Shown here in pieces: positions 1 through 5,263 of a DNA stretch of 5,283 nucleotides. Position 1 is the stretch's first letter, and each line of letters starts with the position of its first letter. The translations under genes and the position numbers were made by a program. The notes beneath the pieces were generated by a model. It was not told the origin of the DNA. It saw only the letters and a list, made by a program, of their open reading frames with translations, and did not search any database. Source of the stretch: Prevotella sp. UBA2755 (GTDB lineage: Bacteria; Bacteroidota; Bacteroidia; Bacteroidales; Bacteroidaceae); assembly GCA_002353225.1 (NCBI GenBank), contig DEJF01000014.1, forward strand, positions 27,560-32,842, read 5' to 3'.

Positions 1-834
1 GACTATCACATCGACCACTACCAGGAAGGTCCTTGGTTCTACAAGAGGAGCCTCTCCCCCAACCCCTCTCCAAGTAGCGAGGGGAGCAAGTACTATCTTG
101 CCTATGCCACTACCTGTTGCCCGGAGGCACTGGGCTATGCCATGAGTGACTCACCCACGGGTCCGTGGAAGAGCAAGGGCTATATCATGAGACCAACCCA
201 GCGTGACCGTGGTAATCACCCTGGTATCACGGACTATAAGGGGCATTCTTATATCTTCGGACAGAACTACGACCTGATGCACTTAGAGACCTTCGTACAC
301 CATGAGCGTCGCAGTGTGTCGGCAACAGAGATCAAGTATCTCCCTGACGGCACCATCGAGGAGGTACCTTACTGGCTCGACCAACAGCCTATGCAGCAAC
401 TGCACTGGCTCAACCCCTACCAGCGTGTGGAGGCGGAGACCATGGCATGGGGCTTCGGGTTGAAATCAGCGAAGATGGGGATTCAGAATACGGGTGTCAT
501 CAAGGACATGCCGGCGTCTACTGGCAAGAAGAACATGTATATCTATGACGTGAACGATGGGGAGTACATCCGCTTGCGTGGGGTCGACTTCGCCAAGGGT
601 GCCAAGCAGTTCAGCATCACTGCCGCTTCTACGGGCAGTCTGACCGTCACCCTCCGTCTCGACAGCCAGGACGGTCCCGTCATCGGCACTGCCCTCATCA
701 AGAGCACAGGCTCCGTCGACCGCTACAAGTCGTTCAGTACCAAGGTGAAGGATGCCACAGCAGTCCACGACCTCTATCTCTGCTTTGACAAGACACAGGG
801 TGACACCCACCTCGACTGGTGGCAGTTTAAGTAA
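1..834 (+). CDS. Glycoside hydrolase family 43 with C-terminal CBM6, 5'-truncated by the window edge
   Basis: This is the C-terminal part of a secreted-type hemicellulase of the beta-xylosidase / alpha-L-arabinofuranosidase class. The frame is open from base 1, so the true start lies outside the window and the internal ATG at 142 is not the start. The EGPW motif (E codon 25-27) matches the GH43 general-acid Glu. YYLAYATTC, GNHPGI and HHERRS followed by LPDGTIEEV are further GH43 five-bladed-propeller signatures. From about 421 (QRVEAE) to the stop is a CBM6-like beta-sandwich ending in HDLYLCFDKTQGDTHLDWWQFK-type strands, which normally binds xylan. Between FYKR and KYYLAY, where relatives have about two residues, there is a Ser/Pro-rich insertion (SLSPNPSPSSEGS) encoded by a palindromic element. 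The exact GH43 subfamily and substrate cannot be told from this fragment. The gene is convergent with the operon to its right. Confidence 0.93.
   Translation, partial: DYHIDHYQEGPWFYKRSLSPNPSPSSEGSKYYLAYATTCCPEALGYAMSDSPTGPWKSKGYIMRPTQRDRGNHPGITDYKGHSYIFGQNYDLMHLETFVHHERRSVSATEIKYLPDGTIEEVPYWLDQQPMQQLHWLNPYQRVEAETMAWGFGLKSAKMGIQNTGVIKDMPASTGKKNMYIYDVNDGEYIRLRGVDFAKGAKQFSITAASTGSLTVTLRLDSQDGPVIGTALIKSTGSVDRYKSFSTKVKDATAVHDLYLCFDKTQGDTHLDWWQFK
52..87 (+). repeat. Palindromic element copy 1, in frame within GH43
   Basis: The arms CCCCTC (63-68) and GAGGGG (79-84) flank a 10-nt loop and are preceded by a second C-rich block (CTCTCCCCCAA, 52-62). It is translated as LSPNPSPSSEGS. The C-rich block, AACCCCTC arm and GAGGGGAG closing arm match copy 5 in the 814-aa gene on the other strand. 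The peptide falls in a turn just after the catalytic EGPW segment. Confidence 0.75.
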
Positions 835-895
835 TAGGGTAAATTCTTTTAGTCGCTTCGCTTTGTAAAAGCGTCTTGCGACGATTACTTCAATC
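835..895. terminator. Hairpin between convergent genes, probable bidirectional terminator
   Basis: This gap separates the GH43 stop from the stop of the minus-strand operon. It holds a hairpin spanning 852-882: GTCGC (852-856) pairs with GCGAC (878-882), and inside it CGCTTT (859-864) pairs with AAAGCG (868-873) around a 3-nt loop. A small TT/TCTT internal loop separates the two stems. T-rich flanks are short (TTCTTTT before it on the plus strand, giving AAAAGAA on the minus strand), so the U-tract is weak. The position between convergent genes is the main argument for a terminator. Confidence 0.5.
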
Positions 896-1336
896 CTACG
901 GATAAAGCATCACCCAGCCATGGTAGACGGCATCTTTCTGCTCGTCCCTGTCCCGTGCTGACAGTCCGCACTCCACCGATGCCATGGCGAGGACGAGGTC
1001 ACTCCAGATGACTTCCGTCTCACGTTTCATGGGAGGCAGGGGTGCGTCAGGATGCCAGCCTGTGAGACGGCTCACGGTCTGGATATACGCCGCCACCTGG
1101 TTCTCCGTCTCTGGTGCCCATCGGCAGATAATCTTACGGATGGTGGTACACCCGTACTTCTGATGATACGTGCGCAGCAGTTTCAGGGCGGCACGGAAGC
1201 CCAGTCCCATACTCTCGAACTGGCAGAAGTCCGGGTCGTCGCCCTTGATCTTCTCCCCGATCCAATATACCTTTTGACTCTTTCTGATATTCAATGGATT
1301 GCAGTTACGCAGTCCTCTTGCTTGTTGTTTACTCAT
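896..1336 (-). CDS. Phage 'structural protein P5'-like protein (putative lysozyme-like virion protein)
   Basis: This 146-aa protein carries the family signature RGLRNCNPLNIRKS (residues 7-20), then FCQFESMGLGFRAALKLLRTYHQKYG (38-62) and TIRKIICRWAPETENQVAAYIQTVSRLTG (65-93). Proteins with this pattern are commonly annotated in Bacteroidetes and phages as 'structural protein P5' or as virion proteins. The arrangement resembles a lysozyme-like fold acting on peptidoglycan, but the catalytic residues are not certain from sequence alone. No signal peptide or membrane segment is visible. The ATG overlaps the stop of the upstream M15 gene by 8 nt (ATGAGTAA), which supports this start and suggests translational coupling. 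It is the last gene of the three-gene minus-strand operon. The family assignment is from memory of the motif; the function is inferred. Confidence 0.82.
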   Translation of the reverse strand: MSKQQARGLRNCNPLNIRKSQKVYWIGEKIKGDDPDFCQFESMGLGFRAALKLLRTYHQKYGCTTIRKIICRWAPETENQVAAYIQTVSRLTGWHPDAPLPPMKRETEVIWSDLVLAMASVECGLSARDRDEQKDAVYHGWVMLYP

Positions 1337-1829
1337 AATGTCTCATTCTTTGATTATACTTGAAAATACCATATCGCAGACTGTTCTGGTTGTCCTTTAC
1401 CCGTCGGGGGTCACACGAGCAGTCGTAACTGACGTGCAGCCACGTGGTCTTGCCCCTGATATAGATAAACAACTCGTCGAAGCCCACACCCTCATAGAGG
1501 AAACGCTTGTAGATGATGTTGAAGAGACGGATGGCATGAGGCAGTCCGTCACAATAGATGTCCACGGCGGAGCCACGTGTATGCCAGTCGTCCTCGCGCT
1601 CCCCGAGATAATCGTTGAGCCGCTCCGAGAGGTAGGCACACCGTAACCGTGGCTCCTCACCCGACAGGTACAGCGGTTCGAGATAACACTCGCACAGGAG
1701 TTCCAGATGACAGATGACCGCCTGACCGGGCGTGTCCTGTGCAGGCAGGTTCCTGCCCCGATGCTCCACATTCACCTCCATCAGTTGTCCCAGTGTGAAG
1801 TGGGGGGATAATCGTCGGTGTCCTTTCAT
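1329..1829 (-). CDS. Peptidase M15A family zinc D-Ala-D-Ala carboxypeptidase-like protein
   Basis: This is a 166-aa single-domain peptidase of the Peptidase_M15_3 type, expected to cut D-Ala-containing bonds in peptidoglycan stem peptides. Early LSPHFTLGQLME (residues 7-18) is the usual N-terminal motif. Next come LEPLYLSGEEPRLRCAYLSERLN (50-72, corresponding to the 'LEPLR...I.SGYRS..LN' block of relatives), WHTRGSAVDIY (82-92) and WLHVSY (130-135). H83, D90 and H132 fit the three zinc ligands, so the enzyme looks intact. No signal peptide is seen, as in phage endolysins, so it would need lysis, a holin or an unusual route to reach its substrate. The ATG shares ATGA with the stop of the 814-aa gene (4-nt overlap), which fixes the start and implies coupled translation. 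It is the middle gene of the operon. Confidence 0.9.
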   Translation of the reverse strand: MKGHRRLSPHFTLGQLMEVNVEHRGRNLPAQDTPGQAVICHLELLCECYLEPLYLSGEEPRLRCAYLSERLNDYLGEREDDWHTRGSAVDIYCDGLPHAIRLFNIIYKRFLYEGVGFDELFIYIRGKTTWLHVSYDCSCDPRRVKDNQNSLRYGIFKYNQRMRHYE

Positions 1830-4270
1830 ACTGTTATATGCTTAACGATTTTCTGATAGACCCCTTGGCGCACCCGTCTCACCAGTCCGTCCCTCTGCCA
1901 TATAGCGGCAAGATTTGACGCGGTCTTGTTCGTAGAGAAAGCGCCAGCCCTCATCATATCCTCCGCCTTGAATTGGTCGGGCAGCATCTCATAGAGTTCC
2001 ACGGTTCCGTTTCTCCTCCGTCTCGGCACGAAGTCCTTGGTGGCGTTCTCCCACGAGTCCTCCAGCATCTGCCCGAAGAAGTAATCCTGGAAGTAGAGCA
2101 CGGCATCATAGATAAGGGTGGCAAACTGCAAGTCACCCTTGTTGATGGTGACCTTCCCCGTCTTACGGTAGTTCTCCCACTGTCGCCCGTAGATACGGGG
2201 GATGGTGAACCACGTGGCATAGAACACGGCACGCTTACGGAGGTAGTCCAGCACGGTATCGTTGGCGAGTGCCGCCTCCGCTGCCGTCTGCTCACAGAGG
2301 GTATAGACATGGTCCACCAGTTTGCCGATGCTCAGTTCACCCCGCATCTGCTCGAACTGGAAACCCCATTCTTTCAGTCTCACATCCTGCTCATGGTTCA
2401 CACGCTGCTCTCCTTTCGGCATCATCTGGAACTGCGACGACACCATGCGGAAGATGGCGATACGGGTGCAGAGACCGTCATTGATATTACGCAGCGTCAC
2501 CTTCTTGGAGAGGGAGATGGGCGTTCCCGTGATCACCTGGTTCCAGAAGATGGGGATCACCCCGTTCACACTGTCGCCATTGGCATAGTCCACACCGCTC
2601 TCCTCATTATGGAACGCCTTCAGTTCCACGTCGTGCTTGCCGATCCAGGCACCACCGCTCTGTGCCGTCAGCGAGGAGTCCAACTCCGAGTCGAAGGTAT
2701 AGAGATGGAGGGGCAGTAGGTCACCGTTCACCACCTCCTTGGCATTGATCTGCCGACGGTAGAACACATGGTTGGAGGTGCGTGACGGCAGATAGCGTAT
2801 CATCCCCTCGGGACGCTCCAGCGCCGCTTTCTTCTGCTCCTTCGTGGAGGTGGTACGTGCCTTCGCCTCCTTCTTATATGCCTCCTCCGCCTGTCGTGCA
2901 GGCTCGTCAACTGCCCTCATCGCCGCCATGATCTGTTTGTCGAGACGGGTGGCGAACGACTTACCGCTTGCCGGCTCACCGATGATATACACCTGTGGGT
3001 TCATACGCTGCATACGTCCGTCATAGTGTCTGTAGTAACAACGGGTCATCAGGGTGCAGTACATGGCACCAGCCACAAAGACGGCACCCAGTTTGTTAGC
3101 GTCGTCCACCCCGGCACAGGCGACATCATAGGGAGGACCTAACAGGGGCTTGAGCCGTCGGGCGAAGTCGTCATAGGGTATCCCGTCGTCTCGTCCCTGT
3201 CGGTCTTCATCCATATTGACACCCAACGCCTTCAGCACGGCTCTCATCTGTCGGGAGAAACCCTTGGGCGGCTCCTTGCAGGCGTGATCCACGACACTCG
3301 CCAACTCCTGCTCCGTCAAACCTAATCGAGGCATCACCTGAAGCAATAACTCTCGCTTGTTGTCACAGATGGAACGAAGATTGACCGCTAATTTGTGCAA
3401 CTTCACATTACGCTCTCCCTCGACGGGGATGCCACCTGTCCGCTTCCAATACTCGTCAATGATCTTGGAATAGGGAATGCCACGGTAGAGACCCCTCCCA
3501 TCCTCCCCTGTTGAGGGGAGGGGCTTTAAACCGTCAGTCCTCAATCCCTGTTCTCCCCCTAAACAGGGGGAGTTAGAGAGGGTCTTCTGCCCTTTACGGT
3601 ACTGCTCCCCAAACTGCTTCTCAAACTCCTCGTCCTGATAGTCAAAGATGGTGTCATTGATAAAGAGGATATCATCCTGCTGGGGGGCGAAGGACGCACG
3701 ACTGGCATCCTTACAAGCCTCGTCAGGCTCTACCCCTAACAGACTGGCAAGATGGTGCTGGTTGGCACTCAGGTCACCAATCGCTGTATCAGCCTTGAAC
3801 ACGACACGTAAGCCCTTACCTGACGGGGTGATATGCACGAGCAGGATGGAACCCCCTTCCGACTTCCCCGAAGGGGACGAGAATAGTTCGGGGTGTTCTT
3901 TTTGCCATTTCGCAAATAGTTCCCGAGGTGGGAGCGACATATTACTCCCCTCCCCCGGGAGGGGTTGGAGGAGGGGTTGCCCCAGGTGGTCGATGTCGAG
4001 CATCACCAGTCCGTTCAGGTGTGCCGCCTGCTGCTTGCGCCAACAAGCCTTGGAGCCGTTCTTGGATGCTGTCTCCTCAAAGGTCGCCTGGTAGATGAAG
4101 ATAGGCAGTGAACGCTTCTTGGCATCAGCCTCCTTGTCGTTGCCCTCCGCTTTCAGTCGTCGGAACTCGGCAATCCTGTTCTTCACCCGGTCAGAGCCGA
4201 CGACTTTGTAGAAGTCCTCCTTCGTGCATCCTTGCGTGGGCATCATTAAATGGTACTGTAAACTAAACAT
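1826..4270 (-). CDS. BT4734/BF3469-family protein: VirE_N-type N-terminus plus DUF3987 P-loop ATPase (primase-helicase-like)
   Basis: This 814-aa protein has a family-typical N-terminus (residues 1-90). VMLDIDHL (89-96) is an hhhDhD-like motif. HITPSGKGLRVVFK (146-159) and ACKDASRASFAPQQDDILFIN (185-205) resemble the later motifs of primase-polymerase domains. Residues 267-332 (YSKIIDEYWKR, EGERN..LHKLAVNLRS) look like a PriCT-type linker. The ATPase part has Walker A GEPASGKS (431-438), a charged helical insert (about 455-487), a Walker B-like LHLYTFDSELD (521-531), NQVITGTP (577-584) and GLCTRIAIFRM (599-609). The C-terminus (about 760-810) looks like a winged helix. Likely role: DNA replication or unwinding for a mobile or domesticated element; this is inferred. 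Four palindrome-encoded peptides interrupt residues 98-140 and 231-261 without breaking the frame. The start ATG lies about 40 nt from a TATCTTTGC promoter element; the M residues at 9 and 10 are less likely starts. Confidence 0.88.
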   Translation of the reverse strand: MFSLQYHLMMPTQGCTKEDFYKVVGSDRVKNRIAEFRRLKAEGNDKEADAKKRSLPIFIYQATFEETASKNGSKACWRKQQAAHLNGLVMLDIDHLGQPLLQPLPGEGSNMSLPPRELFAKWQKEHPELFSSPSGKSEGGSILLVHITPSGKGLRVVFKADTAIGDLSANQHHLASLLGVEPDEACKDASRASFAPQQDDILFINDTIFDYQDEEFEKQFGEQYRKGQKTLSNSPCLGGEQGLRTDGLKPLPSTGEDGRGLYRGIPYSKIIDEYWKRTGGIPVEGERNVKLHKLAVNLRSICDNKRELLLQVMPRLGLTEQELASVVDHACKEPPKGFSRQMRAVLKALGVNMDEDRQGRDDGIPYDDFARRLKPLLGPPYDVACAGVDDANKLGAVFVAGAMYCTLMTRCYYRHYDGRMQRMNPQVYIIGEPASGKSFATRLDKQIMAAMRAVDEPARQAEEAYKKEAKARTTSTKEQKKAALERPEGMIRYLPSRTSNHVFYRRQINAKEVVNGDLLPLHLYTFDSELDSSLTAQSGGAWIGKHDVELKAFHNEESGVDYANGDSVNGVIPIFWNQVITGTPISLSKKVTLRNINDGLCTRIAIFRMVSSQFQMMPKGEQRVNHEQDVRLKEWGFQFEQMRGELSIGKLVDHVYTLCEQTAAEAALANDTVLDYLRKRAVFYATWFTIPRIYGRQWENYRKTGKVTINKGDLQFATLIYDAVLYFQDYFFGQMLEDSWENATKDFVPRRRRNGTVELYEMLPDQFKAEDMMRAGAFSTNKTASNLAAIWQRDGLVRRVRQGVYQKIVKHITV
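3491..3523 (+). repeat. Palindromic element copy 2, in frame within the 814-aa gene
   Basis: The perfect 8-bp arms CCTCCCCT (3502-3509) and AGGGGAGG (3514-3521) surround a GTTG loop and are preceded on the plus strand by ACCCCTCCCAT. Relative to the gene it is in antisense orientation. It encodes LKPLPSTGEDGRG in the minus-strand protein (about residues 248-260). Together with copy 3 it forms a back-to-back pair about 30 nt apart. Confidence 0.75.
3553..3583 (-). repeat. Palindromic element copy 3, in frame within the 814-aa gene
   Basis: The perfect 8-bp arms CTCCCCCT (3553-3560) and AGGGGGAG (3565-3572) surround a 4-nt loop. The accessory C-rich block (CCCTCTCTAA on the minus strand) lies at 3574-3583, so this copy runs in the sense direction, opposite to copy 2. 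It encodes LSNSPCLGGEQG (about residues 231-242) at the junction between the N-terminal domain and the PriCT-like region. Confidence 0.75.
3851..3877 (+). repeat. Palindromic element copy 4 (degenerate), in frame within the 814-aa gene
   Basis: TCCCC (3865-3869) pairs with GGGGA (3873-3877) around GAA. Alternatively CCCCTT (3853-3858) pairs with AAGGGG (3871-3876). The ACCCCCTTCCGACTTCCCC order matches copy 2 (ACCCCTCCCATCCTCCCC) in the same plus orientation. It encodes SSPSGKSEGGS (residues 131-141), directly before the conserved ILLVHITPSGKG motif. Confidence 0.65.
3945..3976 (-). repeat. Palindromic element copy 5, in frame within the 814-aa gene
   Basis: CCCCTCCC (3947-3954) and GGGAGGGG (3957-3964) form 8-bp arms around a 2-nt loop. 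The accessory block, CCCCTCCTCCAA on the minus strand, lies at 3965-3976. It is in sense orientation relative to the gene and encodes PLLQPLPGEGS (residues 99-109), a few residues after the DIDHL motif. Its right arm is read as E-G-S, as in copy 1. Confidence 0.75.
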
Positions 4271-4309
4271 ATCATTGCTTTTTGGATGTTCTGTGTCACT
4301 ATTGACGCA

Positions 4310-4318
4310 GCAAAGATA
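4310..4318 (-). promoter_or_regulatory. Bacteroidetes -7 promoter element for the three-gene operon
   Basis: The minus strand reads TATCTTTGC, an exact TAnnTTTGC. Transcription would start near 4303-4305, leaving a leader of about 35 nt before the ATG at 4270. The expected -33 TTTG at about 4338-4341 is absent (GGGT there), because that position falls inside the hairpin at 4334-4372. The promoter may therefore be weak or activator-dependent. Confidence 0.6.
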
Positions 4319-4333
4319 GGAAATATAAAGGAG

Positions 4334-4372
4334 CCGTACCCGCTACGTTACTGTAACGCGTAGCGGTCACGG
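4334..4372 (-). terminator. Strong hairpin after the 152-aa gene, overlapping the -33 region of the next promoter
   Basis: CCGT (4334-4337) pairs with ACGG (4369-4372). After a 2-nt mismatch, CCGCTACG (4340-4347) pairs with CGTAGCGG (4359-4366). An inner CGTTA/TAACG stem (4346-4350, 4354-4358) with a CTG loop competes for the last two pairs, so the tip can slip between two registers. On the minus strand it follows the 152-aa stop by 21 nt and is followed by CTCCTTTATATTT, a loose U-rich tract. It fits a terminator, but its overlap with the downstream promoter's -33 position also allows an operator role. Confidence 0.5.
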
Positions 4373-4393
4373 TACAAGACAAGTCCCTGACTG

Positions 4394-4852
4394 TCAGCCC
4401 AATATATTTTTCACTTTTTCTTGGAAATCCAAAGACCTTCTCTGGTCAAGCGCCCTGTTGAAGTAAGTCCGTAACGTCTCCGTGCGTACATGCCATAGCG
4501 CACCAAACACCTGCCAGACATCACTGATCTCCAACCTGTCGCTGATGATCTTTGCCAATAGCGCCTGCTCAGGCTTTGTCAGGTCAACAGGCTGCCAATC
4601 CTCTGTCAGCAGTCCTGCCTTCATCAACTTGTCGAGTATCTGCTGTGCTGGTTCCGTTTTGAGCACATCAGGAATGTCTGTCTCCTTCACTTCCTCCGCC
4701 TCCACGAAATTTCCCTGTTGATAATACTGATCCACATGGGCGATATACTGCCCGGTGGCATGAACGTTGATACTAATGATAGTCGGTTGACCGTTACTGG
4801 TCAGGCTCTCACGGATGAGAGCCAACAATGAGTTCTCTTCTGTTTGATTCAT
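4394..4852 (-). CDS. Uncharacterised 152-aa protein
   Basis: I do not recognise this family with confidence. The protein is acidic and helical, with no signal peptide, membrane segment or metal motif. An N-terminal part (residues 1-60) contains a likely beta strand, PTIISINVHATGQYIAHV. The C-terminal half (about 68-152) reads as a compact helical domain: AQQILDKLMKAGLLTEDWQPVDLTKPEQALLAKIISDRL, then VWQVFGALWHVRTETLRTYFNRALDQRRSLDFQEKVKNIL. The spacing of aromatic and Leu residues there resembles a DNA-binding or protein-interaction helical bundle, but this is a guess. The ATG is preceded by an A/T-rich stretch without a GGAGG, as is usual in Bacteroidetes. It is codirectional with the three-gene operon but separated from it by a hairpin and a promoter, so it may be a regulator or accessory gene rather than an operon member. 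Confidence 0.75.
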   Translation of the reverse strand: MNQTEENSLLALIRESLTSNGQPTIISINVHATGQYIAHVDQYYQQGNFVEAEEVKETDIPDVLKTEPAQQILDKLMKAGLLTEDWQPVDLTKPEQALLAKIISDRLEISDVWQVFGALWHVRTETLRTYFNRALDQRRSLDFQEKVKNILG

Positions 4853-5004
4853 AATTATTGCTGTAGGTTTTATAGTATGTTGTTAATAAGTCGTCAGTAA
4901 ACCGTGAAGAATACCAATGACTAGATGATAATAATATATCAATCATTTCTCATGAGGTGTCCAAGAACTTTTTCATTGCGTCTGCTTTTTTCAGTTATTA
5001 AAGT

Positions 5005-5191
5005 AAAGAAGGGGCGCAAAGAATGGTTTAGAAACAACATATTCCACAGGGGGTCCACATCCCTTACGTCTGTTGATACACCACCATAAACCCGCGCCCC
5101 TAAGGGTGCGAGCAGGTAGTCTTCGTAGACGTAATTCTCTTTTAGTTGTGGACTATTGTGGAATACGAATACTACGGGCTCAGCCCAAATG
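5005..5191 (-). ncRNA. Candidate structured RNA (possible 6S / Bacteroidales-1-like RNA, or a long leader)
   Basis: Starting just after a full Bacteroidetes promoter, the minus-strand transcript folds into one long interrupted hairpin. Nested pairs, in plus-strand positions, are: 5157-5167 with 5038-5048 (11 bp including one G-U), 5147-5153 with 5053-5059 (7 bp), 5127-5134 with 5064-5071 (8 bp), 5115-5120 with 5080-5085 (6 bp with one G-U), and a GC-rich tip at about 5091-5113. A bubble of 12 nt on one side and 4 nt on the other lies in the middle. A small GGGC/GCCC hairpin (5176-5186) sits at the 5' end. About 185 nt with a central bubble recalls 6S RNA. The 3' end is a guess, since no clear terminator is seen. 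It could instead be the untranslated leader of the 152-aa gene. Positions 4853-5004 show no gene. Confidence 0.45.
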
Positions 5192-5195
5192 TCAT

Positions 5196-5229
5196 GCAAA
5201 GGTACGAAATGTATTACAATGTGCAAAGT
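5196..5229 (-). promoter_or_regulatory. Full Bacteroidetes promoter (TTTG / TAnnTTTGC) driving the RNA candidate
   Basis: On the minus strand TTTG (5224-5227) is followed after exactly 19 nt by TACCTTTGC (5196-5204), matching the -33/-7 consensus of the main Bacteroidetes sigma factor. The start of transcription should fall near 5190. This is the best promoter in the window, and no good reading frame begins close downstream of it. Confidence 0.8.
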
Positions 5230-5250
5230 ATTTTACATCTTTTATCACAA

Positions 5251-5263
5251 AAAACAGTGTTTT
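5251..5263. promoter_or_regulatory. 13-nt palindrome upstream of the -33 element
   Basis: AAAACA and TGTTTT flank a central G, giving a perfect inverted repeat about 24 nt upstream of the -33 TTTG. It could be a protein-binding site for the RNA promoter or the end of a terminator of a gene outside the window. The A/T-rich context makes chance occurrence quite possible. Confidence 0.25.

Noticed and set aside
466..810. 114-aa minus-strand frame
   Set aside because: It is antisense to the CBM6 domain of the GH43 gene and has no family features.
1299..1646. 115-aa plus-strand frame, and another at 1052-1363
   Set aside because: Both are antisense to the M15A and P5-like genes, whose family motifs and start/stop overlaps are convincing; their products match nothing recognisable.
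1973..2719. 248-aa plus-strand reading frame
   Set aside because: It lies wholly antisense to the DUF3987 part of the 814-aa gene, whose motifs are clear; a shadow frame caused by codon bias.
3491..3583. Possible CRISPR-like array or transcription terminators
   Set aside because: Only two non-tandem, oppositely oriented units with no equal spacers, and they lie within an intact coding frame with conserved sequence continuing on both sides.
4950..4976. Eight-residue minus-strand peptide MKKFLDTS between the RNA candidate and the 152-aa gene
   Set aside because: It is very short, with no clear ribosome binding site and no evidence of coding; it could be a leader peptide, but nothing supports that.
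5041..5164. TATTCCACA-like sites on both strands resembling DnaA boxes
   Set aside because: They differ from TTATCCACA, are only arranged as the arms of the RNA stem, and no AT-rich unwinding region or replication gene typical of an origin adjoins them.
4939..5226. 95-aa minus-strand reading frame
   Set aside because: It starts with TTG inside the -33 element, contains the -7 promoter element and covers the paired stems of the RNA candidate; the protein has no recognisable motif.
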